This document shows, in pieces, positions 44,520 through 52,230 of a stretch of DNA of 64,000 bases; position 1 is the stretch's first letter; each line of letters starts with the position of its first letter. Location: contig NZ_JARVSD010000006.1 of the NCBI RefSeq assembly GCF_030209445.1, forward strand, positions 1 to 64,000, read 5' to 3'. Position numbers and translations under genes: made by a program. The notes below the pieces were generated by a model. That model made no database searches, had not been told where the DNA came from, and was given only the letters and a program-made list of their open reading frames with translations. This DNA is from Promicromonospora sp. MEB111. Its GTDB lineage: Bacteria > Actinomycetota > Actinomycetes > Actinomycetales > Cellulomonadaceae.

Positions 44520-44549
44520 CACGTCCACACCGAGCACGTCCACACCGAG
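44520..44549 (+). repeat. 15-bp direct repeat between P450 and sulfotransferase
   Basis: CACGTCCACACCGAG occurs twice without a gap (44520-44534, 44535-44549), with a shorter degenerate third start after it (CACATCTACAT). It lies in the 69-base gap just before the GGAGG ribosome site of the next gene. Confidence 0.8.
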
Positions 44550-44580
44550 CACATCTACATACATCCCCGGAGGACCACCA

Positions 44581-45795
44581 GTGAGTCGCACTTCCCGCAC
44601 GACCCGCGTGCTGAACACCGTGCTTGCCCCTGTCATCAAGGGCCACCAGGACCCGGACGCGTCCTGGGCCAGGACGGTCGCGCAGGTCGAGAAGGAGGCC
44701 GGGACCGCCGACCCCCGGTTCGCCGCCGAGCTCGCGGTGATCGTGCGGGCGGCGGCCGAGATGCCGCGGCTGTCGCCGCTGGGCTGGTACCTCATCACCG
44801 CCGACGTCAAGGCCCGGTACGTCAACCGGCTGCGGATCGACCGCATGCTGGCCGAGCACCCGCAGATCGCTGACGAGGAGATCACCGCACCGGTGATCGT
44901 GTGCGGGCTGCCGCGCACCGCCACGACCCTGGCCCACCGGGTCCTGTCCGCCTCGCCCGACCACCGCGCCCCGCTGCTGTGGGAGATGCAGAACACCGGC
45001 CTGGACGACCCGCGGTCCGCCCGGAAGCTGATCAAGCAGCTGCAGCAGGGCGCGGCCATGATGGAGAAGTTCGCGCCCGACATCCCGCACATCCACCCGA
45101 TCAACATCGACAAGCCCGAGGAGTCGATGTTCATCCTGCCGCACGGCAGCCACTGGCCGATCCTGCACGGCCTCATGCCCTCCTACACCGCATGGGCCGC
45201 CGGGCGCGACGTGACCGGTGACTACGAGTACCTGAAGCGGGCGCTGCAGGTACTGCAGCACGGGCGACCGGCCAAGCGGTGGGTCCTGAAGTACCCGGCG
45301 CACCTGGAGGACATGGACGTCATCCGCAAGGTGTTCCCCGACGCGACGTTCGTGTGGACCCATCGTGACCCGGTCACGGTCATCGGGTCGTTCTGCAGTC
45401 TGGTGGAGACCTTCTGGGGGATGTACCAGCACGACACCGACCGCCGGGAGATCGGGAGGTTCGCCCTGGACCACCTGTTCACGCAGGTCGAACGCGGCCT
45501 GGAGCTGCGCCGGAGCCTGCCGCCGGCCTCCATCGTGGACGTGCCCTACCACAAGCTGTCCGCCGACCCGTTCACCGAGGTGCCCCGCCTGTACGCCGCG
45601 ATCGGAGCGACCTGGACCACCCGCGACCAGGAGAACCTGGCCGACGTGGTCGCCAAGCCCAAGGGCACCCCCTCGCACCAGTACGACCTGTCCCACTACC
45701 TCGACCCCGCCGAGGTCGAGCAGACGTTCGCGCCGTACAACCGGCTGCTGGACCGCCTCGACATGCGCGACGCGGAGGCGACCGTGGAGCTCTGA
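44581..45795 (+). CDS. sulfotransferase family protein
   Basis: A 404-residue PAPS-dependent sulfotransferase-like protein. The 5'-phosphosulfate loop is VCGLPRTATTLAHRVL (about 109-124) and the 3'-phosphate site is in the DATFVWTHRDPVTVIGSFCSL stretch (Arg-Asp pair about residue 262). The family is the mycobacterial Stf type that sulfates lipids or sugars. GTG start with GGAGG about 8 bases upstream. It follows the P450, an arrangement seen in the mycobacterial cyp128-stf3 pair that makes sulfomenaquinone. That similarity is an analogy and the substrate here is unknown. No PAPS synthesis genes are in the window. Confidence 0.85.
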   Translation: MSRTSRTTRVLNTVLAPVIKGHQDPDASWARTVAQVEKEAGTADPRFAAELAVIVRAAAEMPRLSPLGWYLITADVKARYVNRLRIDRMLAEHPQIADEEITAPVIVCGLPRTATTLAHRVLSASPDHRAPLLWEMQNTGLDDPRSARKLIKQLQQGAAMMEKFAPDIPHIHPINIDKPEESMFILPHGSHWPILHGLMPSYTAWAAGRDVTGDYEYLKRALQVLQHGRPAKRWVLKYPAHLEDMDVIRKVFPDATFVWTHRDPVTVIGSFCSLVETFWGMYQHDTDRREIGRFALDHLFTQVERGLELRRSLPPASIVDVPYHKLSADPFTEVPRLYAAIGATWTTRDQENLADVVAKPKGTPSHQYDLSHYLDPAEVEQTFAPYNRLLDRLDMRDAEATVEL

Positions 45796-45868
45796 CCGGC
45801 GCTGCTGCCCGGCGTCGCGACCCGGCGCGGCCCCGCCGCCGACAGGCGATCCGCTCGCGACCCGAGGG

Positions 45869-46873
45869 TCAGGCAGGTTCCGGGCCGCCCGGCGGGGCCG
45901 GCGACCGCAGCGCCGTCGAGAACCGGCGCTGGTAGGCGGCGGGGCTCGTGGACAGCTTCCTGGCGAAGACCCGGCGCAGGCTCTCGTAGCTCGGGAACCC
46001 GGCGAGGGCCGCGGCCCGGGTCGCGGTGTGCCCCTGGTCGAGCAGGGCCCTGGCCAGGTCGAACCGGATGTCCTCCACGTAGCGGGCCGGAGTCGTGGAC
46101 AGCTCGTCGTGGAAGAGCCGGGAGAGGTGCCGGGTGCTCACGCTGAGGTGCCCGGCGAGGTCCGCGAGGGAGTACCGCCCGCCGGGGTTGGCGACCACCA
46201 GGTCGGTGATGGTGCGCAGCGCAGGGGAGCGGGGCGGCTGGGCCCGGAGCGGCGCCGAGAACTGGGACTGGCCTCCGGCGCGCTGCATGTAGACCACGAG
46301 GGAGCGCGCGACGTCGCGTGCGACGTCGGCGCCGTGGTCCTCCTCGACGAGGGCGAGCGCCAGGTCGATCCCGGCCGTCACGCCCGCGGAGGTCCAGGTG
46401 GTGCCGTCGCGGACGTAGATGGCGTCGGGGTCGACGCGGCACGTCGGGCACCGGGCGGCGAGCTCGTGGGTGACCTTCCAGTGCGTGGTCGCGCGTTTCC
46501 CGTCGAGCAGGCCGGCGGCCGCCAGGACGAAGGCACCGGTGCAGACCGACGCGACCCGGCCGGCCGTCGCGGCCGGGACGCGCGCGGCGTCCGCCAGGTC
46601 GCGGGGGACGCGGGCACGCGGATAGATGTCGGCGCCGGGGACCAGGAAGGTGTCGGCGGCCTCGTCGGCGGAGACCGGTCCGTCGACGGGGATCCGCACC
46701 CCGATGTTCGAGGTGACGTCCGCGCCGTCGGGGGAGACGAGCGTCAGCCGGTAGTCGGCGCCGAGCCGGTTCGCCTCGGCGAACGCCTGCGCGGGGCCCG
46801 CGAGGTCCAGCAGCGTCACACCGTCGTAGACGAGGATCGCGACGTGGTGCGGTGGTGCGACGGGCGTGGGCAC
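45869..46873 (-). CDS. GlxA-family regulator (DJ-1/PfpI-like domain plus AraC HTH)
   Basis: A 334-residue regulator. The N-terminal DJ-1/PfpI-like domain (about 8-190: VAILVYDGVTLLDLAGPAQAF) has Cys in ASVCTGAFVLAAAGLLDGKRATTHW. The C-terminal AraC HTH (about 225-320) has RYSLADLAGHLSVSTRHLSRLFHDE and FPSYESLRRVFARKL. Such proteins usually control amidase, nitrile or isonitrile-type enzymes. GTG at 46873 is the best start; frames further upstream are low-complexity. Divergent from the HD protein gene at 46979, which is a likely target. Confidence 0.87.
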   Translation of the reverse strand: MPTPVAPPHHVAILVYDGVTLLDLAGPAQAFAEANRLGADYRLTLVSPDGADVTSNIGVRIPVDGPVSADEAADTFLVPGADIYPRARVPRDLADAARVPAATAGRVASVCTGAFVLAAAGLLDGKRATTHWKVTHELAARCPTCRVDPDAIYVRDGTTWTSAGVTAGIDLALALVEEDHGADVARDVARSLVVYMQRAGGQSQFSAPLRAQPPRSPALRTITDLVVANPGGRYSLADLAGHLSVSTRHLSRLFHDELSTTPARYVEDIRFDLARALLDQGHTATRAAALAGFPSYESLRRVFARKLSTSPAAYQRRFSTALRSPAPPGGPEPA

Positions 46874-46978
46874 CGTCCATTGGTAGCACACGACGGAGCG
46901 GCGTCCCTGTCCGGATATCGGGGGTTCCTGGCCGGTCGAGGGCGGCGCCCGGCGGGGTGCGGGGCACAGCATGAGGGA

Positions 46979-47617
46979 ATGCAAGAGCTCACCGAGGGGC
47001 CGGAGATTCCCCGGACGGCGGTGGTCGCCGAGGCGACCGAGCGCGTCCGGTCCATGATCAGCCCCGTCATCTACCACCACTCCCGCCGGGTCTACCTGTT
47101 CGGCCTCCTGCACGCGCGCCGGCTCGGCCTCCGGCCGAACCGGGAGCTGCTGTACGTGTCGGCGATGTTCCACGACGTCGGCCTGGCCCACCCGTTCTCG
47201 GAGGTCGAGCAGCGCTTCGAGGTCGACGGCGCCGACCACGCGCGGCGGTTCCTCGTGGACAGCGGCTTCCCGGTGTCGGCCGCGGAGACCGTCTGGGCCG
47301 CCGTCGCGTTGCACACCACCCCGGGGATCCCCGGCCGGATGGCCCCGGAGATCGCGGTGACGCAGCTCGGCGTCCTGACCGACGTGCTGGGGTTCGGCCT
47401 CGACGAGCTGGACCCGCACCAGGTCGAGGAGATCGTCGCGGCGCACCCGCGAGGTGACTTCAAGAACGAGTTCCTGCGCGAGACCGTGGAGGGTCTCCGG
47501 CACCGGCCCGAGACGGCGAACGGCACGGTGAACGCCGACATCCTGGAGCACTTCATCCCGGGTCTCCGGCTGACGACGACGGTCGAGCGGGTCCTCGGCT
47601 CGCCGTGGCAGAGCTGA
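46979..47617 (+). CDS. HD-domain hydrolase, cyanamide hydratase-like
   Basis: A 212-residue metal-dependent phosphohydrolase-fold protein. HD ligands are visible: YHHSRRVYLFG (His), AMFHDVGLAH (HD pair), GADHARRF (His) and the later Asp in LGVLTDVLGFG. HS-x-R-V-Y near the first His is typical of the cyanamide hydratase-like branch of HD proteins. Substrate not determinable. ATG at 46979; a weak CAGCAT lies 6 bases upstream, so it may be leaderless. Divergently paired with the GlxA-type regulator, which fits control by a small nitrogen compound. Confidence 0.8.
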   Translation: MQELTEGPEIPRTAVVAEATERVRSMISPVIYHHSRRVYLFGLLHARRLGLRPNRELLYVSAMFHDVGLAHPFSEVEQRFEVDGADHARRFLVDSGFPVSAAETVWAAVALHTTPGIPGRMAPEIAVTQLGVLTDVLGFGLDELDPHQVEEIVAAHPRGDFKNEFLRETVEGLRHRPETANGTVNADILEHFIPGLRLTTTVERVLGSPWQS

Positions 47618-47663
47618 AGGAGGGCGCGCGCACAGGTGCTGGACGACGTCGCCGCGGCGACGG

Positions 47664-48389
47664 TCATCGGCCGCCGCTCGGCCCCGCACTCAGCTCGTGC
47701 GCCCGGCGCAGCACGTCGAGCTGGGCCGAGCTGTACAGCGCCTGCAGGGCCTGGCCCACGGCGTTCCGCGCGGCCTCGGCCTGGCGCGGCGTCGCAGCCC
47801 GGGGCTCCATCGTCACCGACGTGTTCGCGCCGACGAACGGGGCCATCCGCTCGGCGAGCGCCTGCCGCGTGGCCTCGTCCGCGTCCGCGGGCAGGTCGCG
47901 GAAGGCCTCGTCGAGCGCCTCGTGGGGGTTGGCCCGCAGGAGCTCGCTCAGCGCGGCCATCGACTCCGTGGTGAACAGCTGCGCGTAGATCGTCAGGAGC
48001 GCGCGGTCGTTGTCACGCAGGCGGTGCGCGACGCCGTGGAACGCCGTCGGGACGTCGGGCGTCGCGCCCGGCTGGGCCAGCGTGGCCAGCTCCTGCCGGA
48101 TGCCCTGGATCCGTTCGACCGTCGCCGCGAGCTCGGCGTCGATCTCCTGGAACACGGAGGGGTGTCCGCCGCCCGCCGTCCCCAGGTCCGCGACCTGCGC
48201 CAGCGACAGGCCCAGGCCGGTCAGCCGCTTGATCTGCAGGAGCCGCGTCAGGTGGCGCACCTCGTAGCGCTTGTTGTAGCCGTTGGGCTCGCGCTCTGGC
48301 TCCTCCAGCAGGCCGATCTCGTGGTAGTACCGCACGGTCTTCACCGTCGTGCCCGACAGCTCGGCGACCTCGCGCGTGCTCCAGCTCAT
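47664..48389 (-). CDS. MerR-family transcriptional regulator
   Basis: A 241-residue regulator. The N-terminal MerR HTH is STREVAELSGTTVKTVRYYHEIGLLEEPERE (about 4-33). LLQIKRLTGLGLSLAQVADLG and a coiled-coil helix (ELAATVERIQGIRQELATL) follow, then a C-terminal helical effector region of about 120 residues as in TipA/BltR-like members. No Cys cluster of the metal sensors is seen. Start ATG at 48389 overlaps a short upstream ORF. A promoter with a 19-base spacer and central dyad lies at 48496-48526, typical of MerR autoregulation. Confidence 0.88.
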   Translation of the reverse strand: MSWSTREVAELSGTTVKTVRYYHEIGLLEEPEREPNGYNKRYEVRHLTRLLQIKRLTGLGLSLAQVADLGTAGGGHPSVFQEIDAELAATVERIQGIRQELATLAQPGATPDVPTAFHGVAHRLRDNDRALLTIYAQLFTTESMAALSELLRANPHEALDEAFRDLPADADEATRQALAERMAPFVGANTSVTMEPRAATPRQAEAARNAVGQALQALYSSAQLDVLRRAHELSAGPSGGR

Positions 48390-48448
48390 CGTGCGCGGCG
48401 CTCGCCGAACGGCCGTGAGCTGTCGACGTCAGGTACTGGGGTGCGCAC
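48386..48448 (-). CDS. possible 20-residue leader peptide before merR
   Basis: A short GTG-started ORF, VRTPVPDVDSSRPFGERRAR, whose TGA overlaps the merR ATG as ATGA. GAAGGA lies about 9 bases upstream of the GTG. It may couple or tune translation of the regulator. Too short to judge from coding statistics. Confidence 0.35.
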   Translation of the reverse strand: MRTPVPDVDSSRPFGERRAR

Positions 48449-48495
48449 GATGAACGATCCTTCTCTCGCAGGCGGATCGAGGTGATCCACCTCCC

Positions 48496-48526
48496 AGTGG
48501 ACACTGTGCCGTAGGGGCAGAGGCAA
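48496..48526 (-). promoter_or_regulatory. MerR-type promoter with 19-bp spacer
   Basis: Read on the minus strand: -35 TTGCCT (48526-48521), a 19-base spacer containing the dyad TGCC-cctac-GGCA, and -10 TCCACT (48501-48496). The 19-base spacing with a dyad in it is the classical MerR-activated promoter layout. It points at the merR gene. Confidence 0.6.
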
Positions 48527-48550
48527 GCGCTCGACGTCGCGCCCAGGGCA

Positions 48551-49378
48551 TCAGCCGCGCAGCGGGGGATTCGAGTCGTCGTAGATCCGGGCCGCGGTCA
48601 GCAGACCCGATGCGCCGCGCACGTACACCGCGACACCGGCCTCGGGCGGCAGATCGGTCACGCCCCACCGCACCACGTTGTACTCCAGCGCGCAGGCGCG
48701 CCCGTCGTCGGTCACCGTGCAGTGCTCCAGCGGGATGCCGCCGCCGTTGGAGAAGAACGACGTGAACAGCGCGCGCAGCTCCTGGGTGCCACGGTGCACG
48801 TACTGCCCGCCGGCAGGCTCGCGCACGCTCGCGTCGGGTTCGAAGGCCGCGACCGTGGCCTCGACGTCGCCGGCCGCCAGCGCCCGCTGGTACTCGCCCA
48901 CCACGTCGGGCTCCGTCGCCCTCTCGTCGGGCTGCAGCAGCGGCGGCCGGTTGGCGTGCGACCCGGTGATCGGCCAGGTGCTGAAGTAGATCCGCAGCTC
49001 GTGCAGGCCGGCGTCCGACCGCTCGGTGACGATCGCGACGGGGAGCCCGACCCGCCGCTGCCCGACGTCGTACCACAGCACCACCTCCTCGACCGTCCGG
49101 TGCGGGGTGACGACGAGGTCGACGTCCTCGACGGTGAAGCCCGCTGCGCGCAGCTGCTCGCCCGTGGTCTCGACGAACCACCGGAACGCGTCGCGTCCCC
49201 TGATCCTGCCGCGCACCGGGTGGTGCAGCTCGGGCTCGCCGGCGAAGGACGCGATGAGGGCATCCACCTGGCCCGACGCGATGCCGTCGAAGAACGAGAT
49301 CGCGACCGGGGGCGACTGGCGTCGCTGGGACAGCTCCGCGACGTACTTCGCGGAGAAGTGCTCGGGTAGCCAGGGCAT
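48551..49378 (-). CDS. double SnoaL/NTF2-like domain protein
   Basis: A 275-residue protein with two NTF2/SnoaL-like halves. The first (about 25-135) contains FFDGIASGQVDALIASF and HHPVRGRIRGRDAFRWFV, with LRIYFSTWPITG. The second (about 150-270) contains YQRALAAGDVEATVAAFEPDASVREPAGG and CTVTDDGRACALEYNVVRWG. Such folds hold small hydrophobic substrates or are cyclases/isomerases; activity is unknown. ATG at 49378 has GGAGG 5 bases upstream; an in-frame ATG at 49390 is possible. Divergent from the padR gene and probably controlled from the shared region. Confidence 0.75.
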   Translation of the reverse strand: MPWLPEHFSAKYVAELSQRRQSPPVAISFFDGIASGQVDALIASFAGEPELHHPVRGRIRGRDAFRWFVETTGEQLRAAGFTVEDVDLVVTPHRTVEEVVLWYDVGQRRVGLPVAIVTERSDAGLHELRIYFSTWPITGSHANRPPLLQPDERATEPDVVGEYQRALAAGDVEATVAAFEPDASVREPAGGQYVHRGTQELRALFTSFFSNGGGIPLEHCTVTDDGRACALEYNVVRWGVTDLPPEAGVAVYVRGASGLLTAARIYDDSNPPLRG

Positions 49379-49417
49379 GGGTTCCTCCATCGGTGCTGTC
49401 GCCCCATGGTACTACGA

Positions 49418-49445
49418 TTCGAGGTATCTCGAAACGAGGTATGAT
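49418..49445 (+). promoter_or_regulatory. padR promoter with TTCGAG-gtat-CTCGAA operator
   Basis: A perfect inverted repeat TTCGAGGTATCTCGAA (49418-49433) ends 6 bases before a -10-like TATGAT (49440-49445), which is 6 bases from the padR GTG. A repressor bound here would block the promoter, so PadR autoregulation is likely. Confidence 0.65.
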
Positions 49446-49451
49446 CGTGGC

Positions 49452-50006
49452 GTGATCGAACTGATGATCCTCGGCTTCCTCGCGGAGCGGCCGCAGCACG
49501 GGTACGAGCTGCGCCGCCGCATGGAGCAGCTGCACGGGTACGCCCGCACCATCAGCGACGGCACCCTCTACCCGGCGATCGCCCGCCTCGCGAAGGCCGG
49601 GCTCGTCCGCCGCGCCACGGAGCCCGGCAGCGCCGGGGCGCCGCGCCAGACCCTGACGATCACCGACGCCGGGCGGGCCCGTCTCCTCGACCGGCTGCGC
49701 CAGGTCGACGGGCACGACATCACCGACGGCAGCCGGTTCTTCGTCGTGCTGTCCTTCCTGTCCCTGCTGCCCGACCGGGCCGAGCGTGACGCCGTCCTGC
49801 GCCGTCGCCTCGACTACCTGGAGCAGCCGGCCAGCTTCTTCTACGACGGCGACCGGCCGCTGCGCGCAGCGGACGTCGCCGACCCGTACCGCCGCGGCAT
49901 CCTGCTCTCGGCCCGTGCGACCAGCCGCGCCGAGCGCACGTGGATCCGTGAGCTGCTCGACGAGACCACCAGCCAGGACGACACCACCCAGGAGGCCGCA
50001 CGATGA
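49452..50006 (+). CDS. PadR-family transcriptional regulator
   Basis: A 184-residue regulator. The N-terminal PadR winged helix is ELMILGFLAERPQHGYELRRRMEQL, then SDGTLYPAIARLAKAGLVRR. A C-terminal helical dimerisation region contains DYLEQPASFFYDG. GTG at 49452 is leaderless (TATGAT 6 bases upstream, no ribosome site). Its stop overlaps the oxidoreductase start, so the two are one operon. Confidence 0.9.
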   Translation: MIELMILGFLAERPQHGYELRRRMEQLHGYARTISDGTLYPAIARLAKAGLVRRATEPGSAGAPRQTLTITDAGRARLLDRLRQVDGHDITDGSRFFVVLSFLSLLPDRAERDAVLRRRLDYLEQPASFFYDGDRPLRAADVADPYRRGILLSARATSRAERTWIRELLDETTSQDDTTQEAAR

Positions 50007-51013
50007 CCGAGACCATGCGCGCCGTCGTGCTGGACGAACCCGGCCCGGTGACCAACCTGCACGTCCGCGACCTCCCGGTGCCCGAGCCCGGGCCGGGCCG
50101 GGTGCGGATCCGCGTCGAGGCCTTCGGGCTCAACCGGTCCGAGCTGCACACCCGGTTCGGGTTCGCCGGCGACGCCGTCACCTACCCGCGCGTCCTGGGT
50201 ATCGAGGCCACGGGCACCGTGGACGCCGACCCCACCGGCACCTTCATCCCGGGTCAGCAGGTCATGACGATGATGGGCGGCATGGGCCGCTCCTACGACG
50301 GGGGCTACGCCCAGTACACCTGCGTCCCGGCCGGCCAGGTCATCCCGTTCCGGTCCGAGCTGCCGTGGGCGACCCTCGGCGCGGTCCCCGAGATGCTGCA
50401 GACCGCCTACGGGTCCCTGACCGTCGGGCTGGACGCCCGGCCGGGGCAGACCCTGCTGGTGCGCGGCGGGACGTCGTCGGTCGGCATGGCTGCCGCCGTC
50501 CTCGGCAAGCGGATGGGGATGACGGTCCTGTCGACCACCCGGAACGCCGGCAAGCGCGAGGCGCTGAAGCGGGTCGGGGTCGACCACGTGCTGATCGACG
50601 ACGGTGACGTGGCCCGGCAGGTGCGCGAGCTGCTGCCGGATGGCGTCGACGGCGCGATCGAGCTCGTCGGGACCCCCACGCTGCCCGACACCCTGCGCGC
50701 CGTCCGGGTCCACGGCACCGTCTGTTTCACGGGCATGCTCTCCGACGAGTGGATCGTCAAGGACTTCTACCCCATCGGGTACCTGCCGTCGGGTGTCCGC
50801 CTGACCGGCTACTCGGGCGAGGCCGAGAACCTGCCTGCCGACGTCCTGCAGGGATTCCTCGACGACGCCGCCGCCGGACGCGCCGTGATCCCCGTCGACC
50901 GCGTCTTCGGGCTGGACCAGGTCCGCGAGGCGCACACGCTCATGGAGTCCGGCGACGCCCGCGGCAAGCTCGTCGTCCTGCCCTGGGACAGCCGAGGACC
51001 CGTCGTCCGGTGA
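50003..51013 (+). CDS. zinc-type alcohol dehydrogenase/quinone oxidoreductase family protein
   Basis: A 336-residue MDR-superfamily enzyme. The GroES-like N-terminal part has LGIEATGTVDADPTGTFIPGQQVM. The nucleotide-binding fold has LLVRGGTSSVGMAAAVLGKRMGMTVLSTTR. The zinc-binding Cys set of classical alcohol dehydrogenases is absent, so it fits the NADPH-quinone oxidoreductase or crotonyl-type group. ATG overlaps the padR stop. Probably acts on a quinone or electrophile sensed by PadR; substrate unknown. Confidence 0.88.
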   Translation: MTETMRAVVLDEPGPVTNLHVRDLPVPEPGPGRVRIRVEAFGLNRSELHTRFGFAGDAVTYPRVLGIEATGTVDADPTGTFIPGQQVMTMMGGMGRSYDGGYAQYTCVPAGQVIPFRSELPWATLGAVPEMLQTAYGSLTVGLDARPGQTLLVRGGTSSVGMAAAVLGKRMGMTVLSTTRNAGKREALKRVGVDHVLIDDGDVARQVRELLPDGVDGAIELVGTPTLPDTLRAVRVHGTVCFTGMLSDEWIVKDFYPIGYLPSGVRLTGYSGEAENLPADVLQGFLDDAAAGRAVIPVDRVFGLDQVREAHTLMESGDARGKLVVLPWDSRGPVVR

Positions 51014-51029
51014 GCCGCGGGCGGTCGGG

Positions 51030-51542
51030 TCACGGCCGCATCCCGGCGCGTTCGCTCGGCGGGGAGGGCACGTCGCAGGCGTCCGTCGGCAGGTCGTCCG
51101 TCGTCGGCTCCGGCGTGGCCGACGGCGTCGGACGTGCCGGCGAGCACTCGCGCGGGTCCGGGCTCGGCTCTTGTGCCGGCGGCTGGGTCGGTCCGGTCTG
51201 CTCGGGTGCCGGGGACGCGGGAGGCGTCGACCCGGGAACCGTCTCGCCGGACCCGGACCAGAGCATCGCGGTGCCGACCCCCGCGCCACACAGCAGCGCG
51301 ACGGTCGCGGCCAGGGCCCAGACGGTCGCCCGACGACGGGGGCGCGCGGGCCGCTGCCCGGGCGTCAGGATCTCCACCCGGGGCTCGGCGTCGTCGTCCA
51401 CGGGGAGCGGGTCCGCACTCACCCGGCCGTGACCGGACGTCACGGCGTGGACGCGGGCCAGGTCCAGCTCCTCGTCGACCTGGTCCAGCGCCCGGCGGGC
51501 ACGTGCCAGGGGATCGCCCTGTGCTCTCGTCAGCGCTCTCAT
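51030..51542 (-). CDS. single-span membrane protein, probable anti-sigma factor partner
   Basis: A 170-residue protein with a cytoplasmic N-terminus of about 70 residues (LARARRALDQVDEELDLARV), one membrane span (about 74-97: VWALAATVALLCGAGVGTAML) and a Pro/Thr/Ser-rich outer tail with two Cys (PRECSPARP, DACDVPS). It starts 1 base after the ECF sigma stop, so co-transcription and a sigma-binding role are likely, although no zinc HxxxCxxC motif of known anti-sigma families is present. Confidence 0.65.
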   Translation of the reverse strand: MRALTRAQGDPLARARRALDQVDEELDLARVHAVTSGHGRVSADPLPVDDDAEPRVEILTPGQRPARPRRRATVWALAATVALLCGAGVGTAMLWSGSGETVPGSTPPASPAPEQTGPTQPPAQEPSPDPRECSPARPTPSATPEPTTDDLPTDACDVPSPPSERAGMRP

Positions 51543-51543
51543 G

Positions 51544-52158
51544 TCAGTCCTCCTGGCCTTCGGTCACGGTGCGGTACGCGGCTCGCAGCCGCCGTCGGGC
51601 CCGGTACAGGCGGGTGGCCGCGGTCGTCGCCGAGCAGCCGAGCACGCGAGCCAGCTCCCCGGTGCTGAGCTCGGCGGCCGCCAGCAGCTCGACCACCTCA
51701 CGGTCGGCCGGACGCAGGAGCGCCAGGGCGCGGTGCAGGAGGTCGAGCTCGTCGACCAGCCGCGCGTCGTCCTGGCCGGGCGGTGCGGGATGTCGCACGG
51801 CCCGGTCCGCGAGGGCGGCCCGCCGCCGGTCGGCCCGGACGTGGTTGGCCAGCACCCGCCGGGCGACGGCGAGCAGCCAGGAGCGCGGCTCGTCGGGAAT
51901 CTCGCCCTTGCGCCAGGCGATGAGGAACACCTCGGCCACGACGTCCTCGGCCTCGGCGGCGCTCAATCGCGTGCGCGCGTAGCGGTGCACGGCGCGTGCG
52001 TGCTCGTCGACCAGTGCCTCGGTCTGCTCCGGTGTCAGCGTGCCCCGTTCGAGGTCGCGAGGCTCGGCGTGAGTGGACAGGGTGGTCTCCAGTGGCGGGT
52101 GCGATGGCGGGCGCGGATCTGCACAAGGGTCTGTGTCCGGCAACGCCCCCGTCGTCAC
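51544..52158 (-). CDS. ECF-type RNA polymerase sigma factor
   Basis: A sigma-70 family protein. Region 2 is HARAVHRYARTRLSAAEAEDVVAEVFLIAWRK (conserved D-x-x-Q/E-V-F.AW). Region 4 is LLRPADREVVELLAAAELSTGELARVLGCSATTAATRLYRARRRL. The start is unclear: GTG at 52158 (204 residues) is given, ATG at 52185 is in frame, and a CTG near 52085 has GGAG upstream. Core sigma homology begins around residue 35 of the chosen form. Forms a pair with the membrane protein downstream; divergent from a lipoprotein gene. Confidence 0.85.
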   Translation of the reverse strand: MTTGALPDTDPCADPRPPSHPPLETTLSTHAEPRDLERGTLTPEQTEALVDEHARAVHRYARTRLSAAEAEDVVAEVFLIAWRKGEIPDEPRSWLLAVARRVLANHVRADRRRAALADRAVRHPAPPGQDDARLVDELDLLHRALALLRPADREVVELLAAAELSTGELARVLGCSATTAATRLYRARRRLRAAYRTVTEGQED

Positions 52159-52230
52159 AGTCTGCCCGTGTGGACCACGCCACATCCCGGAGCCGTGACG
52201 GATCGTGCCCCCGCGCACACTGACCGCTGC

